Positions 43,407-54,414 of a stretch of 64,000 nt of DNA are shown here, piece after piece; the first letter of the stretch is position 1, and each line of letters starts with the position of its first letter. The DNA is taken from NCBI GenBank assembly GCA_039090855.1, contig CM077006.1, positions 47,563,336 to 47,627,335 on the forward strand, written 5' to 3'. The notes under the pieces are model-generated. The model was not told the origin of the DNA. It did not search any database and worked only from the letters and a program-made list of their open reading frames with translations. A program made the translations under genes and the position numbers. This stretch comes from Macrothele yani (Eukaryota; Arthropoda; Arachnida; Araneae; Macrothelidae).

Positions 43407-44474
43407 TTGTTGATTACAGGAAGTGTCATATGTAGAAAAGATGACGTAACAGAGTGGGTAAAGAGAGCTATCGTCTTTGGTCGTGAACATGATCATTCGC
43501 TGAGGGAGGTAGCGGAGTTCGTTGGCGAGTCCAAGTCCACAGTCAGTAGTGTTCATTTAGCGTGGAAGGAGTCGGCCATAGACAATTCCCGTTGGAACAG
43601 CTGCGACAGAAAAACCATCATGAGCAACCGTGATCGTCGACGTCTGGGGCGTTTATCAACCGCAAAAACGGTTCCAAACCCGGCAGGAATTGCTGCAAGA
43701 GTACAATGCGAGACCCAGTCAGCCTGTTTCCGAACGAACGCTTCGACTAGAACTGCTTGGTGAAGGAATATTCAGTCGTGTAGCCAGGGTACGCCCCAAG
43801 CTGTCTGCCATACACAAGAAAAAGTGGCTGGAATGGGCGAGGGAACCTCGACACTGGACCACAGAACAGTGGCGACGCATCATCTGGTCGGACGAATCCA
43901 GGTTCTGCCTGTATTCCAATGATGGTCGATCCAGGGTCATGCGGAAGGCCGGAGAAGCCTTCAACACAGAGTGTGTGCAAAGAGCTGTACAGAAGAGGGG
44001 TGGAAGTGTCATGTTTTTGCAGTGTATAACTAGTGCTGGGGTGGGTCCCTTTGTTCACGTTTCTAATGGCATGAAAGCGGTGGACTACATGAAACTGTTG
44101 GGTAACGAGGCGTTGCCATATGTCCAATTCCTCCAAGATGCCGCCATTCCAGATCCACTTATCAAGACGAAAACTGCACTGTCCACCGAGCTGCCATTGT
44201 GCAAGATTGGTTTGCAGAACATGAGGTCGACGTCCCACATCTCACCTGGCCCGCCAATTCGCCTGATCTCAATGTTATAGAGAAAATTTGGGATATGCTC
44301 GAACGGGCTGTTAAGAAGAGACAACAACACCCTCCCAATTTGATTGCTCTGCGGGACCAGTTGTTCACGGCGTGGGGCAAACTGGACATTAATGTCATCC
44401 GCTCTCATATTGACAGCATGCCAAAGAAAATCAAGGCTGTGCTTCGAGTTCGTGGTGATGTAACCCCATATTAA
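43407..44474 (+). pseudogene. Tc1-type transposase, two or three frameshifts
   Basis: The parts, in order, are a helix-turn-helix region (REVAEFVGESKSTVS near 43501-43545), SERTLRLELLGEGIFSRVAR (43720-43780), WSDESRFCLY (first Asp, near 43890), GGSVMFLQCITSAGVGPFV (near 44005), SPDLNVIEKIWDMLERAVKK (near 44262-44320) and a C-terminal end VLRVRGDVTPY. A DxxxxHxA-type second-Asp block is disrupted by a frame change near 44165, and another change lies near 43680. The DD34E order is visible. I found no convincing inverted ends. Confidence 0.85.
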
Positions 44475-44894
44475 CCAATAGAATGGTCAAATGTGTTTTT
44501 ACGGGGCCCTCTATAGACTGGGTGCAAGTCGGCTGCTGCGGTATTACTCCGTGTGTCAGAGCAGCGGTCGTCAGGTGACGCCTCGCTCGTCGCAAGCTTC
44601 CGCGGTTCAGGCGTACGGGCAAGAGTCCGATTTTTGAAATCACAATGCACCGGCGGAACATATTGTCATAAGTATTTTTTTTTTGTTTATGTTACCATGG
44701 CATTTTCTTTGTAAGGATTAGGTTTCATTAGACTCCAAACAATTGGCGCAGAAGTCTCAAATATGGGTGGAACTACAGATTCCCACCAATAGGTGTAGCC
44801 CTCTCAAATAGCATCAAGGTTAAGTTGAAGTTAAAACAGACGGTCTTCTTCATACATAAAATTTAAATACAAGATTAGTATTGGTATTAGTATA

Positions 44895-45305
44895 GATAAA
44901 AGAAATAGCCTATGTCCACCGGAAAGAAGTAAGCTTCCCAACGGGGAAACAATTATCCGAATGGGTTTAGTTTTCGAGATTAGTAAAACAAATTCCGTAT
45001 ATTATCGTGAACTACTTTCTTTCACGTTGGGTGTGATCAGGTTGTATGTAAACAGAGCGAAACGATACATGGGACATTGGAAACTACTTGAAAGCGATGT
45101 TATTCGGTAGTACAGCCAAAAATAATAATAATAAAAAAATAATAATAAATAAATAAACGAAATAGCCTATGTCCTCCGGAAAGCTTCCCAACGGTGAAAG
45201 AATTATCCGAATCCGTTTAGTTTTCGAGATTAGTAAAAGAAATTCTGTATGTTATCGTGAACTACTTTCTTTCAAGTTGGGTGTGATCAGGTTGTATATC
45301 TACAC
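44895..45305 (+). repeat. Tandem duplication within a probable Helitron
   Basis: A ~155-bp segment beginning AAATAGCCTATGTCC is present at 44906 and again at 45163. It includes TTTAGTTTTCGAGATTAGTA and GAACTACTTTCTTTCA. Confidence 0.8.
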
Positions 45306-45434
45306 TCTAGAAAGCTGAATGCGGCATGCAGGAAGTGTATTATTGTGCATGTTTTCTATTTCGAGTTTTTAGTGCTCAGAACGGCCATTATAAATTGTGA
45401 TTTTTATAATAAAATTTTCATCAAGTGTGGTGAA

Positions 45435-45650
45435 ATGCCTCCAAAAAAAAAAAAAAAACAAAAAAAAAAACGCAAACACATCGGACAAATTCAGCCGAAA
45501 GCAAAAAAAGTAAAATTACTTCGAGAAAGTGAGACAACCGAACAACGTGATCGAAGACTTATGGATCAGCGGGAAAGAGCCAGTGTATCTAGGGCGGCAG
45601 AGACCTCGGAACAGCGTGAGGCCCGACTTGAGCGTTGTTCATCATGGTAG
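45435..45650 (+). pseudogene. Helitron-type N-terminal coding fragment
   Basis: The 71-aa frame from ATG at 45435 is very basic at its N terminus (a Lys-rich run encoded by A-tracts). It then has a repeated motif around RAAETSEQREARLE, like the repeated N-terminal motif of Rep-helicase proteins in many arthropod Helitrons. It stops soon afterwards and the helicase and Rep parts are absent. The Helitron 3' end follows within about 90 bp, so this is probably an internally deleted copy. Confidence 0.6.
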
Positions 45651-45705
45651 GATTTTTTTTTATAGTGCGATTTACATTGTTACTTGAAAACAAACTTTAT
45701 GTCTA

Positions 45706-45734
45706 TCCCGGGCAACGCCGGGTATCTCCGCTAG
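45706..45734 (+). mobile_element. Helitron 3' terminus
   Basis: A hairpin CCCGG / CCGGG with a 6-base loop is followed 9 to 11 bases later by CTAG, with T as the next base. That is the standard Helitron 3' end. It fixes the right edge of the element that includes the two preceding entries. Confidence 0.7.
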
Positions 45735-46540
45735 TATATACATGAAATTACAATTCACTCATGTCACACACTCAGTCACACTGACACAACACAATTTCAA
45801 AAGAAAACTTCAAATAATTATGTGGCCAGCGGCCGAGGACCACTCGTCAGGGAAAGACATCCCCAACCACCGACCACATATCAAACTTCAGGTTTCATGT
45901 GGGTGTATATTAACTCAAATTGGCCAAAATAAGACGTCTGTTTTAAATTTTTTTTTTTTTTGAAATTTCGTACAAAACACCCAGTCTTCCTACCTGAAAT
46001 GAGGACCATAAATGTTAATAATTATAACTTACGACGAACCTGGAAATTAATAAGCCCAATGAATATCACATCAGCCAAAGGTAAACATTGGCCCAAAAGG
46101 CACGGTTAATAGAACTTCCTACCCCACTGAAGCCAAAGACATCCCAGCAACCCTCAGGATTCGCAAGTGTGTTCAGAAGTATGAAAGACAGCCAATGACG
46201 TAATTAGGAATGGATGTCAGCAAGTGATGTAGTTAATTTTTCCGGGGCAACTCGGAAGAAATGAACTTTGTTTTTGAAACCCGGAGAAAAGGTTATTTCA
46301 AAGAGAAAGGTGCTGCAATATTGCGTAATCTTATATTGAAAGTTTTTTCATAATTCAGAGAGGCAGGTAAATTCTTAAAATGAAAAAGACAGTAACCATA
46401 GGAATAGTTATTATTAATACAGAGAGAAAATAACTTTTCTAGCTATTTTGTGATGTTAACCTTGGTGTTGCAACTTCGTGTTATTCTTAGAAATGGAGAT
46501 ACGATAATATTTCTATGAAGATTTCTAGAAATATTTGAAG
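45735..46540. other. No recognised feature
   Basis: No coding match or repeat shared with the rest of the window was seen. Confidence 0.4.
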
Positions 46541-46544
46541 AAAA

Positions 46545-48145
46545 CTAGCTCAAATATTTAGGCTCAAAATTAAAAGCAATTCTTTTATCAAATACATATA
46601 TCACAGCATCTCCTCTATTACAGATTATTTCGATATCCAAAAAGCTAAGATGACCTTCATTATTCGTTTGTAGCAGGACCAACTCCTTAGGAAAAATATC
46701 TCTCAGTACAAAAGGCTCCGAATTCAAATTGAAACTGATAAGATCATCCACATATCTAAAATTATGAACGTCTGTCAAGCAACACTGTTCTTCATAAAAA
46801 TGAAGGTATAAGTTAGCCAAAAGACTAGAGAAACAGATGACTATAGGTATACCACATATTTGTGTTCTTAGGTTTTTTGTGTCAAATAAGTAATTATTAA
46901 AGACACAAAAATTACAGAGGGTATCCCAATAACTTTGACTAACATTCAACCAATCTTGATATTTAGAGTAGTACCAATCAAGTACTTTCTTTTTGGATCA
47001 GCTAGATTAATCGTGGAAAAAAGATTGGCAAAGTCATTGGTATCAGCTTTTCGAATACCATCTTTATTCTTACCAAGAAAATCCAAAACCTTTTTATCTT
47101 TTTATGAGTTTCAATAATCCAAATGGAGTTTTTAATCTTATCAAAAATGATTTTCAAAAATACGTGAAATATAGCACTTGCTTTCTTATTATAACATCCT
47201 ATTCCATAAGTAATAAAACTGGAGCCAATAGGCTTCTTATGGAATTTAAGGGTGTCAAACATGTAAGGAAAGTCCAAATGGAGATCCCTGATACACAGAA
47301 GCTTGTTTAATGCTATATATTTTTTTCTTATTAACCTTTATGTCTGATAAGTACCTGGTCTATTTGACATTTCCTGAAACATGACATTATAATATAATTT
47401 TTTACATATAAATGCAAAGTTGTTATTGCATTTGTCAACTGAAGTTATTATGAACTGATTTCTTAGCTTTTTGATACAGGTCTTTATTGTTTTCCAACCT
47501 TTGACGAAGGTAAATTTTCCAAAATGCTTCTTCACATATTTACCAATTCCTTCCATAACAACCCCAGGCCAGTGAAAAAAAAATTCCGCAGGAATTTTAA
47601 AATGCTCTGATGTATTATAAATAAAGTAACGTAAATTCCTGGACAAGTTTTTTACAATGTATGTATTGTATATTAGGTCTATAGTTTCTGCCAAGGTCCA
47701 ACATCTTTCTCGAAACCTCATCCTCAACAATATTTGTATCTCCTGTAGAAATATGTCCATAATGCTTGTCAACATAGCTTTGATATATTTGCTCGTGACA
47801 ATAACATGGGAGGCTGTTATACACTTGTTCACCAAGTTGCTTACATATTCCATTTTAATTAAAAACCCTTCTTCCAAAGGTAGTTTCATATTTAAAAGAA
47901 GGTATAACATCAGTGGTATTCTTTAAAGGGAATAAAAATGAATTGGCATTAAGGATTTTCTTAAAAGGAATGTCATCAAAGAATCTTGACTGAAATTTTA
48001 TTACACAATACTTCTTTGGCAAAGAGTCATCTGTTCTATTCATCCCAATTCTAGACTTACAATAATCAGTAATAATATCCCTAACAGAACAGTTTCCAAA
48101 ATTAAATCCTAGAATGCTCTTCAATAAAGCCTTAACCTTAACCAT
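46545..48145 (-). pseudogene. Eroded YVDD reverse transcriptase, possibly Penelope-like
   Basis: Read on the minus strand, 47855-48145 and 47338-47910 hold an N-terminal region ending in FIITSVDKCNNNFAFICKKL (near 47400-47460), which resembles a Penelope-type nucleotide-binding block. 47002-47277 has LKFHKKPIGSSFI (near 47220-47260). 46545-46949 has GIPIVICFSSLLANLYLHFY (near 46790-46850) and FRYVDDL (46735-46755), followed by FLDIEI and VFDKRIAFNF. Stops and frame changes separate these parts. It is unlike the Penelope copy at 50679 in sequence, and much older. Another RT family with the same motifs cannot be excluded. Confidence 0.65.
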
Positions 48146-48258
48146 ATTAAGATAGGTTAAAGCAGCAGAAATTTTACTTATTCCAAAAGAAGAACCAAAA
48201 ATAACTCCTATATATATTTTTTTCTTGAGTTAACATAAGGCTTACCGGCCTAGAATAT

Positions 48259-48292
48259 GGCGGGATACCGGGAATTATCCCGGTATCCCGCC
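48259..48292. repeat. Perfect GC-rich hairpin, 15-bp stem
   Basis: GGCGGGATACCGGGA and its exact complement flank a 4-base loop ATTA. The GC-rich stem stands out in AT-rich surroundings. I see no T-run or gene that would make it a terminator in the usual sense. Confidence 0.9.
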
Positions 48293-48369
48293 AGCCCAGT
48301 CCACGTCTGTCGAGGATGTGGTTAACTTCAAAGTTTCACATCCGGAGAAAATATTTCAGGTGTAAGCAT

Positions 48370-49130
48370 GTTGCAATTGATCAATTACTTTACATTTGTT
48401 TGATTAAAGCATTTTTTTTTAATTTCATGTAAGTTTCCTGTAAAAGTAGTTACTGAAGTTTAGGAGTATTTTATCACAGAGAGAACCTTAAATCTTCCTC
48501 AAGTTTTGTACGAAAAATTAATTTTGAGCTTTTACTAAACATCACTTCTCCTCCAATTACTGACTGCCGCTCCACTCCGTTGGCGCAGTGGTCTAAGCGA
48601 TGGCTTCTAATCATGCGTCCGAGTTCGAATCCCGGTGGTGCATGGATGTTGTGTTTGTCTTACGGCACTGGCTCTCTCCCTTCCCTGGAACCAGTGGTCC
48701 TAAATTAGGGACGGGCGACGCTTATGGCCGATTGAGTTGCTTATGGTGGTCGTTAAACCTCTAATAGAAAAAAAGTACTGACTACTCAGAGTATTTAAAC
48801 ATGCATTTCCGTTTTCGAAAGAGATTAAGCAATTGAAATATAATAATTGTAAAAAAAGTCTCTGAATTGAATAAATTATTTTACATTTGTTTCATTAAAG
48901 CTTCTGTTTTTTCAATTGCCGGAAGTTTTACCGTTTTAGGAGTTATGCGTTCACTAATGGGTACATTCTCACAGAGAGAACCTAGAATCTGCTTCAGATT
49001 ATTTTATAGGAATACAGATGAAGCTGGAAATTAATTTCATGATTTAACCAAACATAGAAATTAATTTCATGGAAATTAATTTCATGCTTTAACCAAACAT
49101 GGAATAGTATATATACTCATCCTATATTCC
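48370..49130. repeat. Dispersed unit with TTACATTTGTTTGATTAAAG box (two copies)
   Basis: A ~170-bp unit carrying TTTACATTTGTTTGATTAAA and then ACATTCTCACAGAGAGAACC is present near 48385-48520 and again near 48880-49060, separated by a SINE. Related copies lie at 55140-55330, and part of the unit at 62825-62990. Confidence 0.7.
48570..48770 (+). mobile_element. SINE family A, copy 9
   Basis: The head and B box (GAGTTCGAATCCCGG) and the body are clear. The anticodon-like region is shortened relative to the other copies. Confidence 0.85.
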
Positions 49131-50218
49131 AACTTCTCCCAGTACTGGGGATGTTCGCACATTTTTAGAACGTTTTTGACAAAAAATGACAGAAAATAAG
49201 AAAAGTTCAAAGAACTGAAACTGGCAACAGCGTGTTAGATGAACACAAGAGAAACATCTTCTGCAGTTAAATACCGCCTGCTACGAAAATGGCGCACGTA
49301 AACAAGCTGTCGATAGAAGGTTATGTTTTTGCTCTTTAAGAAAAGAAATACTCGTATTCTGTGATTAGAGAATGCTGTGGAAAATCCTGGAATTCACATT
49401 TCTAAATGTAAAATAAGCAATATTATTAATAACAGAGGGGAAATCGTCAAGCACTGCTTTTAACAGAAAAAACAACACCAAACGAATATCCAAAGAAAGT
49501 AGGTACTTTTATGATTATTTCAATAGTAAGGTTTCTGGTCTAAAAAGAAAATCCACCAACCGAAAGAGCAATCGCTAAGTCTTTAAAAATCTCTGTATCA
49601 ACTGTAAACAAGGTAATAAACAAAGATTTCAATTTGGAAAAAAATGTTCACCACCTCTTGCCTAGGCACGTGTTCAGCGCAGAACACGTCTAGACTTCTT
49701 TATGGAAATCACTTAGCGAAGACAGACGGAAATTTATTGTGAATATTGATGAAACATGGATCTACCTAAACGACTGTAACAACAAGTTAGTAAAATCATG
49801 AAATAGGAAATATTTTCGCATAAAATGGTATATGTACAAAATAAGCTGTCTATACATCCGATAAAAGCAAACCACGTCTTCAATAAGCAAATTAAAATCA
49901 ATTTATTTACAAATTAAAGCGGGTTAAAAGCAGACTAGCGCTTTTGGGGAGATCTCCCGTCCCCATCTACTGGTCAATGCGCCACGGGATCCAACAGTGT
50001 CAACCCTTATATACTTGACAACACGACCCATCATGCACCACGTCACCAACAGACCATGATGTCACAGTATAAGCACAAATTATAAAATTTCAATTCCAAA
50101 TCAATATAACATAAATATAAGAATACAAAATATTTACAAAAATGTACGGTTCAGATGTCTGAAAATTCCTCATGCTCTAAATTCCCTTCACAAGAGGCTT
50201 TAAAATTCCTCATCCACA

Positions 50219-50606
50219 AGAGGCTTTGACACATGAGGAATTTTAAAACATCTAAACCGTACATTTTTGTAAATATTTTGTATTCTTATATTTATGTTAT
50301 ATTGATTTGGAATTGAAATTTTATAATTTGTGCTTATACTGTGACATCATGGTCTGTTGGTGACGTGGTGCATGATGGGTCGTGTTATCAAGTATATAAG
50401 GGTTGACTCTGTTGGATCCCGTGGCGCATTGACCAGTAGATGGGGACGGGAGATCCCCGAAAGCGCTAGTCTGCTTTTAACCCGCTTTTAATTTGTAAAT
50501 AAATTGATTTTTAATTTGCTTATTGAAGACGTGGTTTGCTTTTATCGCATGTATAGACAGCTTATTTTGTACATATACCATTCCATGCGAAAATATTTCC
50601 TATTTT
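50219..50606 (+). repeat. Penelope pLTR, 5' direct copy
   Basis: It begins with a stretch matching the end of the ORF (GACACATGAGGAATTTTAAA) and continues as the sequence at 53577-53915. It includes a possible TATA box, GTATATAAGG at 50393-50402. Confidence 0.88.
50422..50466 (+). other. Hammerhead-like relic in the pLTR
   Basis: GCGC and GCGC flank a GGGGA/TCCCC hairpin that is followed by GAAA, which resembles stem II and the 3' core of a hammerhead ribozyme. The CUGAUGA box is not present (TAGATGG instead), and stem I is missing, so I do not claim activity. The right pLTR has the same sequence at 53764-53808. Confidence 0.25.
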
Positions 50607-51758
50607 AGTCATATAGCTGCAAACTGATATTTAGTGTGGCTCTTATAGAGCTACACAGCATTTGTAAACGCACGGGATATGGAGAGTCTGACCAAGACCT
50701 TTTGTGCGCTTCGTAAAAAGCTTTTTATCAATGAAGCACATCTAAGCTTCCTCACCAACTGTCGATCTTTAAAAGTAATACCTAAATTCCTCAGAATACA
50801 CACTCATCTGGTTTCCCAACGAGATACACGAGCAATTGTGAACGCTGAACGAAGACGTTTGAGTGCAGAAATCAGAAGAAAACGAGCTTACAGTGATTTA
50901 CTCAACCGCAAATCTTATAGTGCATACCTCCTTATGGCTGATCTTACACATCACATCATTCTGGGTAAGAATTTGATTATATTTTTTACTTCTTTGCAGA
51001 GTGAAATAAATGCCATTAATCAAAGACACATAAAAAAACTCTGTGACTTGGTGTCAAGAAGATCTTCCTGGCGTCAACACTCCGTTTCATTTCCTGCCTC
51101 CAAGGTTAAACTTCCTACAACCAAGACTTATTTGAAATTCAGCTCATTTCAACAGACAGAGGGTCAACATGCAGCCTTAAATAGAGGTCTCAAGTTCAGT
51201 TTCCCCATCTCAAAGTTTTCACATATGCACTCTTTAACTCAGATTGAAAACATTATTAATGCCTTGCCAGAGGATGAACGTGATTTCTCACGTCATAACC
51301 TGGTAAAATCTATTTCTAAAATAACCACTTCACCTCCGAATTTAAGGTACGAAAGGGATCAACTACTTCAGTTAGCTAAGAACCCAAACATCTCTATTGT
51401 TGGCGCGGATAAGACCCAACAGATCATCATTATGGATAAGGCTGACTACTTTGATAAGATGTCACAGGCTATAGAGCTAATCCCCCACCGAGTGCTCAAA
51501 TCAGATCCAACCTCTGCCACTATAGCTGAACTGAGTAAACTTCGAAACCAAGGTTTCCTTCCTGCCTCTGTGTCATCAAAAATGAAACCACCTGTGGGAC
51601 CTAGATTGCCAGAAGTATTTGGTAAACTGAAACTACATAAACCAAATCAACCCCTCAGATTATTAGTCTCAGGGTATGCTAGTTCAACGAGACCCCTTGA
51701 GACTATGCTAGCATCTTACTTGAAACACCTATAACGAAGTAAATTTCTCCGTCATTTT

Positions 51759-51831
51759 TATCCACGCCAGGATTCGAACCCGGATCCCCTCATTCCGGAA
51801 TAAGTCGTTCTACCAATTGAGCTACGCGGAC
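51759..51831 (-). other. tRNA-like module, TRIM copy 4, 3' LTR
   Basis: GTCCGCG opens the acceptor stem. The A box is TAGCTCAATTGG and the B box GGTTCGAATCC. The anticodon arm centres on TTCCGGAA as in copy 1. Confidence 0.82.
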
Positions 51832-52082
51832 GTTTTATTCTGATTCCTATCTGCCTCTATGTCGTGTGCGTCCTTCTGGCAGGCACGTCACATCTCCTGA
51901 TACGTTACATCATCTCCCCCTTATTTTTTTTTTTTTTTTTTCGAAGTGTTGGAGAAGGGATTCTCTTATTTTTCCTATCTCGCGGTGTGGAAATAACATC
52001 ACACCATTACGAGATTTTGAACGGTCGGGTCATCTGGATAGTTCGGGAGCCATTATAACGAAGTAAATTTCTCCGTCATTTC

Positions 52083-52155
52083 TGTCCACGCCAGGATTCG
52101 AACCCGGATCCCCTCATTCCGGCAAAAGTCACTCTACCAATTGAGCTACGCGGAC
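52083..52155 (-). other. tRNA-like module, TRIM copy 4, 5' LTR
   Basis: It matches the 3' LTR module except for a few substitutions. One change creates a TTTT on the sense strand inside the anticodon arm (near 52121), a possible Pol III stop. Confidence 0.8.
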
Positions 52156-53554
52156 GTTTTATTCTGATTCCTATCTGCCTCTATGTCGTGTGCGTCCTTC
52201 TGGCAGGTACGTCAAATCTCCTGGTACGTTACACACCTTACACTCCATTCCACGGTGTCAATTAAAAGCTCTACTCAGGCTTTTGAGCGAATCAAGGAAT
52301 TTGACCCTCCACAAACTGGCTTTATAATGGCATCTCTAGACGTTGTTTCACTATTCCCAAATGTACCACTTGATCTGGTGCATTCTATTATTGCTGAAAA
52401 ATTACAAGAAGATAGTTCTATCTCTCCGCTGGAAACTGATGCCATTCTTTCAGCACTGAAATTAGTGGCCAGAAGATCGTATTTTAAATTTGATAATAGA
52501 ATTTACCAACAGAGAGAGGGTGCGCCCATGGGTTCCCCACTCTCCCCTGTGCTGGCGGAGATTCTTTTACAATCCTTGGAGGACAGGGTTTTGCTGGACT
52601 CTCCACTTCAACCATTACTAATAATCAGGTATGTCGATGATATGCTACTTTTTTGGCCCTACTCACTTCCCCAGCTAGATGTTTTCATTGACTGCTTATC
52701 TTCACATTTTCCCACAGTAAAATTTACGAAAGAACTTGAGCAGGGGGGTAAGCTACCTTTTCTTGATTTTTTTGTTATCAAGGGACCTCAACACTCACCA
52801 GATTAAATACTCCGTGTACCGAAAACCTACGTTCATACCATGTATCATACCGTTTAACTCTTCTCACCCCCCCCCCTGAACAAAAAGCATCATCACTTCG
52901 ATTTCTAATCAAACGCGCATTCACACACTCTTCTTCCAACAGAGCAAGACAGGACGAACTCTCTAAGGCCTCAACTATGGCACGGATCTTCGGCTACCCA
53001 GAGCACTACTTTCCCGGTCTATTGAGAAGGTTCACCAGGTTGAGATTCACGACCTTGTCCACGGACAATAAAATCACTAGATACGTTGGAAAGGTGGATT
53101 ATCTCCCTCTAATAGTTAACACCCTCAAGAAGATATGCCATAGGCATAAATTGACATTTGGAGTTTGCACTAAAAATGTATTTACTTTACTGAGAAATGA
53201 CAGAGATAAAGTACCCAAACTCATGAAATATGGTGTATACTGCATTCCGCTCGCCCATGAGGATTCGGGTGTTATTGACAAATTTTATATAAGTTCTACA
53301 ATTAGGACTTTAAATACCCGGTTGGGTGAACACAAGTACACCCTCCGGACAGAAACTATTAATACTTCCTTTACTATGGCTGTTAAACAGGGTGGTTACA
53401 CCCCTGTTTGGGAGAATGTTAAAATCTTGAACTCCAATGTCAACAAAAATACTGTTTTCTTTTCAGAAAGTTTATATATTATTGCATACGGAGACAACTG
53501 TTGTAATTTAGATCTCCCCACATTTGTACCAAGACCTTGGCGAAAAATGGTTGC

Positions 53555-53915
53555 TCCACAAGAGACTTTGACACACGAAGAATTTTAAAACATCTAACCG
53601 TACATTTTTGTAAATATTTTGTATTCTTATATTTATGTTATATTGATTTGGAATTGAAATTTTATAATTTGTGCTTATACTGTGACATCATGGTCTGTTG
53701 GTGACGTGGTGCATGATGGGTCGTGTTGTCAAGTATATAAGGGTTGACTCTGTTGGATCCCGTGGCGCATTGACCAGTAGATGGGGACGGGAGATCCCCG
53801 AAAGCGCTAGTCTGCTTTTAACCCGATTTTAATTTGTAAATAAATTGATTTTAATTTGCTTATTGAAGACGTGGTTTGCTTTTATCGCATGTATAGACAG
53901 CTTATTTTGTACATA
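53555..53915 (+). repeat. Penelope pLTR, 3' direct copy
   Basis: It matches the copy at 50219-50606 over most of its length, including the TATA-like GTATATAAGG near 53734 and the relic hairpin. Its left end overlaps the end of the ORF. Confidence 0.88.
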
Positions 53916-53929
53916 TAGTAAAATCATGT

Positions 53930-54414
53930 AATGCATTTATCATGATACGCTTTGGAACATACCAGAAATCGTGCGCAGACAAACCCCCTTCCTACCCTGA
54001 CTATTGATTCGATCAGTATACCTCCGGAACAACATACTAAAGTTTAGTCGCAATAGAAGTACTTTTACTTAAGTTTTGACTTTAATGTTTGTGGAATAAA
54101 TCTCGCTCCTGTGCCCTGACTGTTGACCCTATTTCGGTAATGTTCCACAGAACCGGTTCAGTATACCCCCGGAACAACATGATAAAGTTTTGTCGCAATC
54201 GAAGCATTTTACGTAAGTTATGACGTATAAGGGCGATGGAATGGATCCCGCTCCTATGTCCTGACCTTTGACCCCATTTCACCCATCTGGGGTTCGTCCC
54301 TAGGTTGTCCCCTGCCACATACTAAAATTTCATCGAAATCTAACCATGAGTTATCGTGCGGACAGACAGACGGACAAAGCTGGAGCATATACGCTTCTTC
54401 AACCTACGGTTGGA
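53930..54414 (+). repeat. Repeat insert in the mariner gene, two related submodules
   Basis: Related segments with CAGTATACCTCCGGAACAAC (54014) and CAGTATACCCCCGGAACAAC (54159) are about 145 bp apart. A GACAGACAGACGGAC tract ends the block near 54360. Nothing coding is visible. Confidence 0.65.

Larger units (their letters stand above)
51730..52233 (-). mobile_element. tRNA-carrying TRIM-like LTR element, copy 4
   Basis: The 180-bp LTRs lie at 51730-51909 (3') and 52054-52233 (5'), with a 144-bp internal region between. CACC flanks the element at 51726-51729 and 52234-52237. The primer site (TGGCTCCCGAAC on the minus strand) is at 52041-52052 and the purine tract (seen as T and C on plus) at 51913-51941. 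It interrupts the Penelope reverse transcriptase. Confidence 0.9.
50679..53588 (+). pseudogene. Penelope-like reverse transcriptase / GIY-YIG endonuclease, broken
   Basis: The frame starts at 50679 (ATG) and is open for 351 codons until the TRIM insertion at 51730. It has a Penelope N-terminal region and GADKTQQIIIMDKADYF (near 51400-51450). After the insertion it resumes with FIMASLDVVSLFPNVP (near 52320-52370), APMGSPLSPVLAEI (near 52520-52565) and the catalytic RYVDDMLLF (52627-52653). A frame change lies near 52790 (past FLDFFV), after which 52977-53588 is open. This last part has GVYCIP (near 53229) and YISSTIRTLNTRLGEHK (near 53287-53337), a GIY-YIG-type domain in which YIG reads YIS. 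The TRIM insertion left a CACC duplication and, apart from it, the frame would be continuous there. Confidence 0.9.
49801..53915 (+). mobile_element. Penelope-like element with pLTRs, 4.1 kb
   Basis: It is flanked by identical TAGTAAAATCATG at 49788-49800 and 53916-53928. From the left it has an inverted copy of the terminal repeat (49801-50218), a direct copy (about 50219-50606), the coding region, and a direct copy at the right (about 53555-53915). Terminal repeats with an inverted 5' extension are a known Penelope layout. A TRIM-like element has inserted in its reverse transcriptase. Confidence 0.92.
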
